From contig PCBK01000196.1 of assembly GCA_002731275.1 (NCBI GenBank), positions 1 through 64,000 of the forward strand: a stretch of 64,000 nt of DNA, given 5' to 3'. This DNA comes from Deltaproteobacteria bacterium. Its GTDB lineage: Bacteria; Myxococcota_C; UBA6777. Position numbers and translations under genes: made by a program. The notes beneath the pieces were generated by a model. That model ran no database searches and was not told the DNA's origin. It worked only from the letters and a program-made list of their open reading frames with translations. The first letter of the stretch is position 1. Each line of letters starts with the position of its first letter. Of this stretch, positions 37,365 to 47,037 are shown in pieces.

Positions 37365-37738
37365 GGAATTCACCTTCATATGTTTAGGGAAACATCACCA
37401 GGACAGACAAAGAGTTTGTTACGAGTTGATGCGCAAAGAGCAAAAAGTGTACCGTCATTGTCTGGAAGAGTGACATCAGGTTCCAACCGTCTATAGATGC
37501 TCTTGGGGATACGGTTTTTCAGTCGAAAAGTCAACGGTCTCTTGCTCTGTTGGCGTGATCTTACCCCACCTTTGCCACACTCTCCCTCCATCACTTATCA
37601 CACCAAATGAGTGTATACTTTGCGAAACATGTACGCGGCAAGACTTACCACTTGCGGAAGCAAGAACACCACATCATCGAGAAGAGACAAGCCTTACCTC
37701 TTGAACACACATAACAACCCAAAGGAGAGGAGAGTTGT
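37365..37738. other. Divergent promoter region
   Basis: About 374 bp between two divergently transcribed genes. On the plus strand, TATACT at 37614-37619 is a good -10 candidate about 120 bp before the start at 37739, without a clear -35. On the minus strand, TTGACT followed after 17 bases by TATCCC (around 37506-37534) may serve the LEA14-like gene. Both are weak. Confidence 0.35.
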
Positions 37739-38482
37739 ATGAGTCAATCCGAGAAAGTCCCCCCCAAGTTTTCATTTGAAATTGAAGACATCCATGAGCA
37801 CTACACACAAGAGATCAGCGTGTACATAGGTGACGAATTGCTGTGGCAGGGAGAGGACTATCAATTTGATATCGAAAAAGAAGGTGAGTCTGTCTATTTT
37901 GACACACCGACAGGGACATATGAGCTGTTCCAAAACCGCAGCAAGGTCATCATTGTGTGCGCAGGAGAGTGTTATGTTACCAATCGCCGCGTGTTTTGGG
38001 ACTTTTTGGGGGAGTTGGGATACATAGAATGGATCAAAAACCTCCGAAAACTGGACACAGAGGCGTTTTTGCATATCTGGTTGTTGGGGAGCGCCTACGA
38101 AGGTCATCTTCCATCAGGTCCGTGGGGGGAGCGTTTCCAAAACTGGTCTCCACTACATGTCATAGGTTACCACCTGCTCGCAGCAGATCCCGAGTTCGAC
38201 ATCTCGATCAAACATCTGCTCATCTCCCTGGCGGAAAAACTCTGGCGAGTTGACCTCCAATGTATCGAGCCTATCAACAAACAGGAGGCGATCGTGCTGT
38301 ACATGGACGCCGGACACAAGACCTTCGATTGGAGTGCCTTCCGATACGAAGACGGCACGTATTGGTGCACACTCAACACACACTGGATGATCCCATTGAT
38401 AGCACCCCCTGAACCTGAACCACTTCCCGAAGAATTGGTACAAAAGTGGCAGACACAGTGGGAAGATGTCTTATACGATTGA
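37739..38482 (+). CDS. Hypothetical acidic protein, 247 aa
   Basis: A cytoplasmic, acidic, Trp-rich protein. The ATG at 37739 follows AGGAGAGGAGAG. No signal peptide or membrane segment is seen. The pattern is short strands in the first 80 residues, then amphipathic helices. The C-terminal segment WCTLNTHWMIPL and a Pro/Glu tail are notable. I recognise no family. A hairpin just after the stop may be its terminator. Confidence 0.65.
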   Translation: MSQSEKVPPKFSFEIEDIHEHYTQEISVYIGDELLWQGEDYQFDIEKEGESVYFDTPTGTYELFQNRSKVIIVCAGECYVTNRRVFWDFLGELGYIEWIKNLRKLDTEAFLHIWLLGSAYEGHLPSGPWGERFQNWSPLHVIGYHLLAADPEFDISIKHLLISLAEKLWRVDLQCIEPINKQEAIVLYMDAGHKTFDWSAFRYEDGTYWCTLNTHWMIPLIAPPEPEPLPEELVQKWQTQWEDVLYD

Positions 38483-38493
38483 AGTCAGGCTAC

Positions 38494-38509
38494 GTGAAAC
38501 TTGTTTCAC
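38494..38509 (+). terminator. Weak hairpin after the 247-aa hypothetical gene
   Basis: GTGAAAC and GTTTCAC are perfectly complementary with almost no loop; six pairs with a CTTG loop are realistic. Only TTT follows. A weak terminator or simple palindrome. Confidence 0.3.
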
Positions 38510-38773
38510 TTTCGCAGACTTTTATCCTTCCATCGGCCTAAGTCATGGGATTCACCCGTAATCTTGACGAGTCTGGGAAACTCTGCTAACGTCCCTATGT
38601 ATGGGAATTGGAAGATGTGTACCACGTGAAGGCGAAACGCCCTCCGAAACACCCCATCCGAAGGTTCCTAGCAAAAACCTGTTGTGTGTCAACCAAGAGG
38701 CTGGAATAGGCCGATGTCTTTACATGCTTTGATGTGAAAGACAGCACTACCAAAATGGAAAGTTGGCTCGTAG

Positions 38774-40918
38774 ATGAAAAAAGCCCCAGTTATTTGGCTT
38801 GTTTTACAGATAGGAATACCCATTTTATTGGCCGCGCTCGGTGGATTCACTGGGTACAGCAAAAGTCCAATGGCCGCTGTGTTTTTGGCGATCGTCTTTG
38901 GCGGAACCAGCTGGGGAATCATCACACTTATCCGTATATGGGCGGAAAAAAGTGGGACAATGGGATTTTCTGAACAGAAAAAGTTCATGAATATCTCGCA
39001 ACCTATGAGCGTTCGACAGAGCCAAGCACCAACCGCCCCACACACGTCAGGACACGCCACCGCAACAGCGCGTCCCTCGACCCCGAACGAGAAGCGAAAG
39101 ACCCCTCTCGTTCGAAGTAAAACAGGTGTATTTGCGCCCATCGTCATCGACAAGGAGGTGCAAGAGCCACAATCGCTCTCTTCTCCTCCAAGAGAGCCTG
39201 CTCCCTCCAGAGCCGCCACGCCTTCCAGAGCTGCGACTCCAGCGCCAACAAACGACGCCCCCGCGCAAGAAGAAGGTGGCATCTCCAAAGTCAAAAACAC
39301 CGACGATCTTCTCAAACTGCTCAAGTACGGTGGTGACAACGCCCAAGAAGAGACATCTCCTGCACAAGAAGAAGAACCTCCCGAAATCACAAAAAACTCG
39401 GACTTTCAGCCCATTCAGGGGATGCAGTGGGGCGGCTCCATGTCGACCGCCACACCCTCTCCAAGCTCAAAGCCCCCTCCTCCCTCACCAAAAAGTAGCT
39501 CCTTCGCTGTCCACTCCGCACAGGATGATCGGGGTTTCTCTGCAGATGATATGCTCTCCGATGAGCTCTCCGATCCAGACGCGACGATGATGGTTCCAGA
39601 CGCGATAAAACCGCAGTCTCCTTATTCTTCTACACCTGATTACAGCTTGGAGCTGCCCCTCTCCGAGACAGGCGAGCTAGACCCCTCAGAGCTTACGACC
39701 ATTGGAAATTCCGAAACTCTTCCACCCCACCTCATGGAGATGGAAGATGATCCGGATGCTTTAGACGCATTTATCGAAGATGAACTGGATTGGGAACCGA
39801 CACAGATTTTTGGGCCAGACAGCGACTTTGTCTCACCAAACTATGCACCGGCGTCCTCGGAAGTACAGGTCAACACACCCCCACAAAAAAAGACCAAACA
39901 CCCGACACAAGCATACGCACCACCACGAGCTAGCTTCCCCAAGACCTCTTCAGAAGCCAGCTCATTCCATCAAAGTGAACACTCCGACTCTGGCGTCTCT
40001 GTCTCTTCACCATCAGCAGCGCCTCGCTCAGACGCAGGCTACGAAGATCCACTGCTTCACTCTGTGATCAACGAATACAGATTGGTTGAACGGCTCGGTG
40101 TTGGTTCCTTTGCGTCCGTCTACAGGGTTGAACATACACGCATTGACAAATCCTTTGCGATGAAAATCCTCCACCCACACGTCGCGAGTCAGGAAAAACT
40201 GGTCAAACGTTTCTATAGAGAGGTACGCTCTCTGTCGACACTGCACCACCCCAACATCGTGCAGATCAATGACTTCGATCATGTCCCTCAGTACGGATTT
40301 TACCTGATCATGGAGTGGATCCGAGGCGTCTCGCTCACGCGCTATGTCCGACAACGAACACGACTCAGCCCCAAAGAGACACTTCATCTATATGGACAGC
40401 TCCTCTCGGCGCTCTCCTACGCACATGACCTCGGGATCAGCCACAGGGACCTCAAACCTGGCAACATCATGATCATCGAAGAGACAAACGCCTTCACAGG
40501 CGAGGTCAACGCGAAGCTCAAGATCCTCGACTTTAGCCTCGCAAACTTCGAAGATGAAGAAGAGTCTCTCACCATGACAGGCGCCATCATCGGGAGTCCC
40601 AAGTACATGTCCCCCGAACAAGCGAAGGGGATCACGACGGAGGTCGATTACCGATCCGATCTCTACTCTTGTGGCATCATCCTCGGCAAGTGCTTAACAG
40701 GCCGTGACATCTTCTCGGGTGAGTCTCCCACACAAATCCTGATGCAACACATCACCAGCCCTCCCCCAGCGCTAAACTCCCTCTTCCCTGACGGACAATT
40801 CCCGCAAGAGCTCGAACAAGTCTACCAACACTCTCTATCAAAGGATAAAGAGGAACGGTACCAATCAGCCTCCGAATTCTTCCAGGATTTGAAATCCGCT
40901 CTCGCCCTCTGCCTCTAA
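38774..40918 (+). CDS. Membrane-anchored Ser/Thr protein kinase with DFS variant
   Basis: A 714-residue kinase with the catalytic domain at the C-terminus. Two N-terminal membrane helices (about 7-28 and 33-55) are followed by a long Pro/Ser/Glu-rich linker (60-430). The kinase (435-712) has glycine loop GVGSFASV, Lys in FAMKIL, and HRDLKPGN. The usual DFG is DFS (Asp586-Phe587-Ser588); the metal-binding Asp remains. The activation segment ends at SPKYMSPEQAKG. The ribosome site at the ATG (38774) is weak (GGAAAG 13 bases upstream). Its next gene is ftsK, 140 bp downstream on the same strand. The linker length suggests a tethered cytoplasmic kinase. Confidence 0.9.
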   Translation: MKKAPVIWLVLQIGIPILLAALGGFTGYSKSPMAAVFLAIVFGGTSWGIITLIRIWAEKSGTMGFSEQKKFMNISQPMSVRQSQAPTAPHTSGHATATARPSTPNEKRKTPLVRSKTGVFAPIVIDKEVQEPQSLSSPPREPAPSRAATPSRAATPAPTNDAPAQEEGGISKVKNTDDLLKLLKYGGDNAQEETSPAQEEEPPEITKNSDFQPIQGMQWGGSMSTATPSPSSKPPPPSPKSSSFAVHSAQDDRGFSADDMLSDELSDPDATMMVPDAIKPQSPYSSTPDYSLELPLSETGELDPSELTTIGNSETLPPHLMEMEDDPDALDAFIEDELDWEPTQIFGPDSDFVSPNYAPASSEVQVNTPPQKKTKHPTQAYAPPRASFPKTSSEASSFHQSEHSDSGVSVSSPSAAPRSDAGYEDPLLHSVINEYRLVERLGVGSFASVYRVEHTRIDKSFAMKILHPHVASQEKLVKRFYREVRSLSTLHHPNIVQINDFDHVPQYGFYLIMEWIRGVSLTRYVRQRTRLSPKETLHLYGQLLSALSYAHDLGISHRDLKPGNIMIIEETNAFTGEVNAKLKILDFSLANFEDEEESLTMTGAIIGSPKYMSPEQAKGITTEVDYRSDLYSCGIILGKCLTGRDIFSGESPTQILMQHITSPPPALNSLFPDGQFPQELEQVYQHSLSKDKEERYQSASEFFQDLKSALALCL

Positions 40919-41059
40919 GTTCTTTTTGACCCTCCGCCAAAAAATTGCTCTCAGCTAAAAGCTCGTTTTATGATACGAAGGATGGACGACTTGTACCCCC
41001 ATTCGTCCAGCATGTGCAACCTTCGAATACAAGCATACATGACGAGCCCAGGAGGCGAG

Positions 41060-44000
41060 ATGAGCGACACGCGCGAAGAATCACAAAAACCGCGTACAGA
41101 GGTGTATCGCCACCGAGAGATCTTCGGACTTCTCTCGATGGCGTTTGGTGCCCTATTGTTTTTGAGTTTACTGACTTACCACCCAAGCGACCCATCTTGG
41201 AATGTCACAGGTAGTGGGAAAACACACAACGCCGCAGGACCACTCGGCGCCTACCTCTCCGATCTGTTCTTACAGCTCTTTGGAGTAGGTGCCTATGTCA
41301 TCGTATTTATCGCCCTGTTGTTTGCGTTTGTCATGTTGCTCCAACGAAGCGTCGCGCTCAGATGGATCTCCGTGCTCGGCTACCTCTGCATGGGTCTCTT
41401 TGCGTCAGGATTGCTCCATTTGTGGTTCGGAGTGTGGCAACCTCATGGCTACTCCACAGGCGGCGTGTGGGGACAATGGCTCGGCACAACGATCGCCAGC
41501 AAAGCAGGCAACATCGGGGCACAGATTCTGCTGCTCATGTGTTTGCTGATCTCCATTATTTGGACCACACGCTTCTCATTCCTCAACGTCTTTGAAGTCT
41601 GGTGGAACCGCCTCTCCCCTTCTTTCCACCAATACTTTTTACGTTGGCACGAGACCTTTTTGGACTGGCGTGACAGTGTCTCTCGCTGGAAACGCAAACG
41701 CGAAGAGAAAAGACAACGACAACGACTCAGCCGCATGTCAGACCACCAACTCGCAGCTGCAGGGGGGCCAGATCTGCCAGCGCTCAACCTCGACTCATCT
41801 TGGCTCGATCAGGAATCGCAATGGGCCATAGGTCATGCTGAGCAAGACACACACGATCCAGAGGGTCACTTCCCTGACCTCACGCCTCCCGAACAAAAAG
41901 GCGTCTCCTACAGCGATATCATCGACTCCTGGGAGTTTGACGCAGAAGGCAATGAAGTACAAAACGCAAAAGATGCGCCCCAACACATCGACGCGATGCT
42001 CAATATCCAGAGCGACACTCCGACCCCGATCATCTCGCAGCGCGCGATGAATGGTTCACTGAGTATGCCACCAATGGAGATCGGCGATGTCCCTCTCCAT
42101 CCCGAAGCGACAGTCGATCTAACGCTCCAAACACAACCGGAAACACAGGACGAAGAAGGACTCGAGCTTCCAAGTCCTCCTCCTCCTGGCGGTATGGGTT
42201 CAAAAGTGAACCCTATTCTTCAACGCCTCCCTGCCGAAGCAAAAAACGTCAAACGACTCGACACCAACCAGGCCGACGCTGAGTACGTCACACAACTCAG
42301 CATGGAGATCGAAAACATCTCTGTGCCCGAAGAACTCACACCACACACACTCGATCAACCCAACAGCGGCATACCACGAGACGAAGCGCCAGAGAGCTTT
42401 CAGGCTCTCGCAGCAGCATTTGCCTCCGACGTCCCCACCAACGTCCCTGTACAACACACAGACCATGCCCCCGAAGAGATCGAGTCATGGAACGTCAACA
42501 AAGAGCACACACAACACGAAGAAGAGACGTACGAACAACCCACCTCCGAATGGGAAGGGTTCCGCCCAGAAGACTACGTCACCAAAGAGACCCCATTTAT
42601 TAGGACATCCTCCGCTCCAAAGAGCCACCGCGAGCTCTCCACGGACGAAAACCAAACATACGCAGAAGAACTCCCACAAGAAACGCCTGCCCCCACCTAC
42701 AGCGACCAACCTCTCCCTCCCATCCAGGGCACGTCGGAATACTCCACATATAGTGATGTACAAGTGCAAGCACCATCACCTCAGATCGTTCAGCAACAAC
42801 TCACAGCCTCACCTGTGACACAAACATTCACAGAAACACCCCAACTCCACGAAGAGTACATCACAACCAACGCGGACATCCCAACAGACTTCTTTTCCCC
42901 CGCAGCACAACCCGGTATTTCCGAGTATGTACAACCAAAACAAGCCTCATACAACGTCCCCAAGGCTGCCCCACAACCCAACGTAAACCAACACCACTAC
43001 AATGAACCAGCAGCCCAAGTGTACGCACAACCTGAAGCTTCCTCTTTTGGATTCCAGGCACAAACGCCAACATCCACAGAAGAATTTTCAGCCCAAACGT
43101 ACACAGAGGACAGACAACCTGCAGCGTACGAACAACCCCATCAACAAGCATACGCACAACAAATCCCCCAACAGGCAGCGTATGCCGTACAACAAACACC
43201 TCAGTACACTGCACAAGCAACATACACCGAGGACACCAACCAAACGAACCCAGCAGAAGAGGCCGCATACTATTCAGAGCCTGTCCAACAACAACCTGTC
43301 GTCCAACATGTCGAGCCTCTCCAACAACAACCCGTCGTCCAATACGTCGAACCTGTCCAACAACAGCCCGTCGCACAACAAGTCCAACCTGCTGCACAGC
43401 CTGTTGTTCAACAAGAACCTGTCGCTCAACACGTTCAACAGCAACCTATCGCTCCTGTCGTACAACACGTTGAACAACAACCTGTCGCCCAACAAGTCGC
43501 ACAGCACGTTGAACAACCTGTCGCTCCCATTGCACAACAAGCTCAACAACAACCTGTTGCTCAACACGTTCAACAACCTGTTGCGCAATCTGTCGAACCT
43601 GTCGTTCAGCAAGAACCTGTCGTTCAGCAAGAACCTGTCGCTCAGCAAGTTCAACAACAGCCCATCGCTCAGCAAGAACCTGTCGCGCAACAAGTCGCAC
43701 AGCCCGTCGCTCAACAAGCTCAACAACCTGTTGTTCAACAAGTTCAACAACCTGTCGCCCAACAAGCTCAACAGCCTGTCGCCCAACAAGTCGCACAGCC
43801 TGTCATTCAGCAAGAACCTGTCGCTCAACAAGTTCAGCAACAGCCCGTCGCTCAGCAAGTTGAACCCATTGCACAACAAGTTGAACAAGAACCAGTTGCA
43901 CAACAAGTTCAGCAACCTGTCGCTCAGCAAGTTCAACAACCTGTCGCTCAGCAAGTTCAACAGGTCGCGCCAGAGTCCGTTCGTGTTGAAGCTGTTGAGG

Positions 44001-46117
44001 ATGTAGCACCTGTCGTCAAACGTGCGGACGCTCCAGCACCACAATCAGCCGAAGAGGTCGTTGAAGAGGTCGTGCCCTCACAACCAACGCCTCAACAGGC
44101 TGAAGAGATCGCATCTGTTCCCGAAGCGCTCGCTGAGTCGAACTCCCTGAAGAAACTCTTGTCTCGTGCTGCCCAACAACAGGAAGACGAAGGAGCTGCC
44201 CCCCAAGAAGAGAGCGCATTGTCTTCTGTGAACATGGGAGCCGATGAGGATGAGTACCCCTCTCTCGAAGAGTTCGCTCAACCAGCAGAAGAAGCAGCAC
44301 AAGTTGCCCTCAAGAGCCAGGTCGATGATGCTCCAAAGCAGCCGAAAATTCATCCCATTCGCAAGGCTGAGGCTGTTCCTTCTGTGATGGAAGAGCAAGC
44401 CAAAAAGTACGCCGTCGAAGAAGATGACGAAGACAGTGAAGAGTCTTTTGTCCCTGTGAAAGCACAAAAGAACTTCCAAGGCGTAAGCAAAGCTTCGGGT
44501 CCAGTGATCCAAGAGAAAGTTCGCGCGAAGGCCCCTGAGGTCAAAAACAAAGCACAATCGCCACACTGGAAACTCCACGGTTATGAAGCTCCCCCACTCG
44601 AATTCCTCAACTACGAAGAACAGGGTGAAGACGACGATATCAACGCTGACCAGTTGCTTGAAAACTCCAACATTTTGGAAAAAACGCTGGAGAACTTCGG
44701 GATCAGAGGTCAGGTGATGGAGATCCTTCCAGGTCCAGTCATTACGCTGTACGAATACCTGCCAGAGCCCGGTATCAAGGTGAGCAAGATCGCCTCCCTC
44801 GGTGACGATCTTGCGATGGCTTTGCGCGCGACACGTGTCCGCGTCATCGCACCCATCCCAGGAAAAGGGGTCGTCGGGATCGAAGTCCCCAACAAAAACC
44901 GTGAGACCGTGTATCTCAAAGAGATCCTCGCAGATGACAGCTTCCAAGACACGGACAAGGCACTCCCCCTCGCGATGGGGAAAGACATCACAGGTCGCCC
45001 CTATGTCGCAAACCTCGCCAAAATGCCCCACCTGTTGATCGCAGGAACAACCGGTAGTGGTAAGAGTGTTGGTGTCAACAGTATGATCGTCAGCTTGCTC
45101 TACAACTCATCACCTGATGAAGTCCGCTTGTTGATGGTCGACCCCAAAATGCTCGAATTGTCCATCTACGACGGGATCCCCCACTTGCTGTTGCCTGTCA
45201 TTACAGAGCCTTCAAAAGCCTCGGCAGCGCTCGCGTGGGCCGTCAACGAGATGGAACGACGTTACAAATTGATGGCGCAAGCCGGCGTTCGTAACATCGG
45301 CAACTACAACAACCTGATCGAAAAGCGCACCAAAGCCAAAGAGTTGCAAAGACAGCGCGAAGACGCACTCGACGCGGCCCAACGCAGCACACTCGAAGAT
45401 GAGTTCTCCGATGTCAGCGATGTTGACATGGCTGATCTGCTCGCAGATGACGGAACAGACGCTTACTACGAGAAGTTTCCTTTCATCGTCATCGTCATCG
45501 ACGAGTTGGCAGACTTGATGATGGTCGCCGCGAAAGAGGTCGAGTTCTCCATCGCCCGCCTCGCACAGATGGCTCGTGCCGCAGGCCTCCACCTCTTGCT
45601 CGCGACACAACGTCCCTCTGTCGACGTCTTGACCGGTGTCATCAAAGCGAACTTCCCAACACGACTCGCGTTCCAGGTCAAGAGCAAGATCGACTCCCGT
45701 ACGATCATCGACGCACCCGGTGCGGAGAGACTTCTCGGTATGGGTGATATGCTCCTCGTCCCGCCGGGATGCGGTTCACCTGTTCGTCTGCACGGTAACT
45801 TCGTCTCCGAAGAAGAGATCCACAAGATCGTACGCCACCTGAAGAAACAAGGCGCTCCCCAATACAAAGAAGACATCCTCAAGAACGCCAACGGTGCAGG
45901 TGGTGAAGATGACGAACCCGTTGATGAAATGTACGACAAAGCCTATGACATCGTCGTGAAGGCACAAAATGCGTCGATCAGCTCGTTACAACGAAAGCTT
46001 CGCATTGGCTACAACAGAGCCGCACGCATCATCGAATACATGGAAAAAGAAGGTGTCGTCGGACCACAAGTCGGTAGCAAAGGCCGCGAAGTCCTCATCC
46101 CCAAAGAGCAAGCCTAG
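41060..46117 (+). CDS. ftsK: DNA translocase FtsK with giant repeat linker
   Basis: Membrane-anchored DNA pump of division and chromosome segregation, 1685 residues against about 1330 in E. coli. The ATG at 41060 has AGGAGG four bases upstream. Four membrane helices lie in residues about 20-185. A long acidic, Gln/Pro-rich linker (about 200-1200) contains a dense Gln-Pro-Val-Ala repeat at 739-970. The motor follows: Walker A GTTGSGKS near 1331, Walker B VIVIDELADL near 1476, and the MARAAGLHLLLATQRPSVD segment. The C-terminal winged-helix gamma domain (about 1634-1685, KLRIGYNRAARIIEYMEKEGVVG) would read oriented KOPS-like sequences. It looks intact. Confidence 0.96.
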   Translation: MSDTREESQKPRTEVYRHREIFGLLSMAFGALLFLSLLTYHPSDPSWNVTGSGKTHNAAGPLGAYLSDLFLQLFGVGAYVIVFIALLFAFVMLLQRSVALRWISVLGYLCMGLFASGLLHLWFGVWQPHGYSTGGVWGQWLGTTIASKAGNIGAQILLLMCLLISIIWTTRFSFLNVFEVWWNRLSPSFHQYFLRWHETFLDWRDSVSRWKRKREEKRQRQRLSRMSDHQLAAAGGPDLPALNLDSSWLDQESQWAIGHAEQDTHDPEGHFPDLTPPEQKGVSYSDIIDSWEFDAEGNEVQNAKDAPQHIDAMLNIQSDTPTPIISQRAMNGSLSMPPMEIGDVPLHPEATVDLTLQTQPETQDEEGLELPSPPPPGGMGSKVNPILQRLPAEAKNVKRLDTNQADAEYVTQLSMEIENISVPEELTPHTLDQPNSGIPRDEAPESFQALAAAFASDVPTNVPVQHTDHAPEEIESWNVNKEHTQHEEETYEQPTSEWEGFRPEDYVTKETPFIRTSSAPKSHRELSTDENQTYAEELPQETPAPTYSDQPLPPIQGTSEYSTYSDVQVQAPSPQIVQQQLTASPVTQTFTETPQLHEEYITTNADIPTDFFSPAAQPGISEYVQPKQASYNVPKAAPQPNVNQHHYNEPAAQVYAQPEASSFGFQAQTPTSTEEFSAQTYTEDRQPAAYEQPHQQAYAQQIPQQAAYAVQQTPQYTAQATYTEDTNQTNPAEEAAYYSEPVQQQPVVQHVEPLQQQPVVQYVEPVQQQPVAQQVQPAAQPVVQQEPVAQHVQQQPIAPVVQHVEQQPVAQQVAQHVEQPVAPIAQQAQQQPVAQHVQQPVAQSVEPVVQQEPVVQQEPVAQQVQQQPIAQQEPVAQQVAQPVAQQAQQPVVQQVQQPVAQQAQQPVAQQVAQPVIQQEPVAQQVQQQPVAQQVEPIAQQVEQEPVAQQVQQPVAQQVQQPVAQQVQQVAPESVRVEAVEDVAPVVKRADAPAPQSAEEVVEEVVPSQPTPQQAEEIASVPEALAESNSLKKLLSRAAQQQEDEGAAPQEESALSSVNMGADEDEYPSLEEFAQPAEEAAQVALKSQVDDAPKQPKIHPIRKAEAVPSVMEEQAKKYAVEEDDEDSEESFVPVKAQKNFQGVSKASGPVIQEKVRAKAPEVKNKAQSPHWKLHGYEAPPLEFLNYEEQGEDDDINADQLLENSNILEKTLENFGIRGQVMEILPGPVITLYEYLPEPGIKVSKIASLGDDLAMALRATRVRVIAPIPGKGVVGIEVPNKNRETVYLKEILADDSFQDTDKALPLAMGKDITGRPYVANLAKMPHLLIAGTTGSGKSVGVNSMIVSLLYNSSPDEVRLLMVDPKMLELSIYDGIPHLLLPVITEPSKASAALAWAVNEMERRYKLMAQAGVRNIGNYNNLIEKRTKAKELQRQREDALDAAQRSTLEDEFSDVSDVDMADLLADDGTDAYYEKFPFIVIVIDELADLMMVAAKEVEFSIARLAQMARAAGLHLLLATQRPSVDVLTGVIKANFPTRLAFQVKSKIDSRTIIDAPGAERLLGMGDMLLVPPGCGSPVRLHGNFVSEEEIHKIVRHLKKQGAPQYKEDILKNANGAGGEDDEPVDEMYDKAYDIVVKAQNASISSLQRKLRIGYNRAARIIEYMEKEGVVGPQVGSKGREVLIPKEQA
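43276..43971 (+). repeat. Gln/Pro/Val/Ala repeat tract in ftsK
   Basis: About 232 codons of variants of QQPVAQ, QQEPVAQQV and HVEQPVAP. The DNA repeats units such as CAACCTGTCGCTCAACAA. The repeat leaves long open frames in other phases on both strands, which are artefacts of the repeat. Confidence 0.9.
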
Positions 46118-46257
46118 TCCCTCCTCCCCCCTCTTGCAGAATCCCCCCACGCGCTGATATTGTCTCCACAAAAACCCACTTACTTTTCAGGTCCATCCAC
46201 CACAAGTGCCCTTCTTATCTTGTTGCGGATGGTACATGGCCCTCGTGGAGATATTCG

Positions 46258-46971
46258 ATGAAAAAAGCACTTTTCCTTCTCTTGTGTCTGTCCATCTTCC
46301 CCTCCATCAGCATCGCAAAACACCACAAAGCACACAACGTGATGCAAAGGCTCCAGCTCGCACTCCAATCACACCAACTCAAACTGCATACACTCTTGCT
46401 CAACCAACACAAACGCCAACTAAAGCTCGGAGAACTTCGTCTCCAACAACACAAGCTCATGCTCAAACAACAACGTCTACTCAATGAGCAATTCAAAGAA
46501 CTTCAACGTATCAGACGACTTCAGATCAAAACCACTCAGCTCCACATTCAACTCATCAAGGCACGTATGGCCAGACATCACGCGCCCCATCACCCCGTAA
46601 AGCATCCCAAAACGCCCCCCAAACAACCAAAGTCCACAAAAAAGCCGCTCTCCAAGTGGTTTGGATACATGACCTCCTTCAAGGCACCCAAAGGTCCCAA
46701 AATGATCATGCAACACCCGCTCGTCGTAAAACGCCAAAGCTACGTGAATATCGTAGACAACAAAGGAAGGTATATGTACCAGGCGATCGTCGTGTTCCCT
46801 TTGGGTACCCCACAACCATCCCACTCCCCCAGACTCATCGAACTCACAGGAACCAGCAAGAACATTCGTATGCGCAGCCGAAATCCCCGAACGAAGGGAT
46901 ATGGCTACGGCGGAACAGTCATCTACGTCAAACACTGGCGATACGCAAAAGGGACATCGCTTACTCCTTGA
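46258..46971 (+). CDS. Secreted coiled-coil protein of unknown function
   Basis: A 237-residue exported protein. The signal peptide (KKALFLLLCLSIFP, cleavage near SIA) is clear. Residues about 25-105 are a Gln/Leu/His/Lys-rich helix with heptad-like spacing, probably a coiled coil. A Pro/Lys/His linker (105-130) leads to a beta-rich C-terminal domain. The ATG has GGAG ahead. No family is recognised. It lies 140 bp after ftsK. Confidence 0.65.
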   Translation: MKKALFLLLCLSIFPSISIAKHHKAHNVMQRLQLALQSHQLKLHTLLLNQHKRQLKLGELRLQQHKLMLKQQRLLNEQFKELQRIRRLQIKTTQLHIQLIKARMARHHAPHHPVKHPKTPPKQPKSTKKPLSKWFGYMTSFKAPKGPKMIMQHPLVVKRQSYVNIVDNKGRYMYQAIVVFPLGTPQPSHSPRLIELTGTSKNIRMRSRNPRTKGYGYGGTVIYVKHWRYAKGTSLTP

Positions 46972-47037
46972 CATCCCTTTACAAGACAGGTACTTGTATA
47001 TCTTCGCCCTGACTCATCTGCGAATGTGAGGATACAC

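Noticed and set aside
43274-44044. Long minus-strand and alternate-phase frames inside ftsK (Leu/Asn/Asp-rich)
   Set aside because: They arise from the regular CAACCTGTCGCTCAACAA-type repeat, which stays open in several phases. The ftsK frame is the only one with domain continuity.
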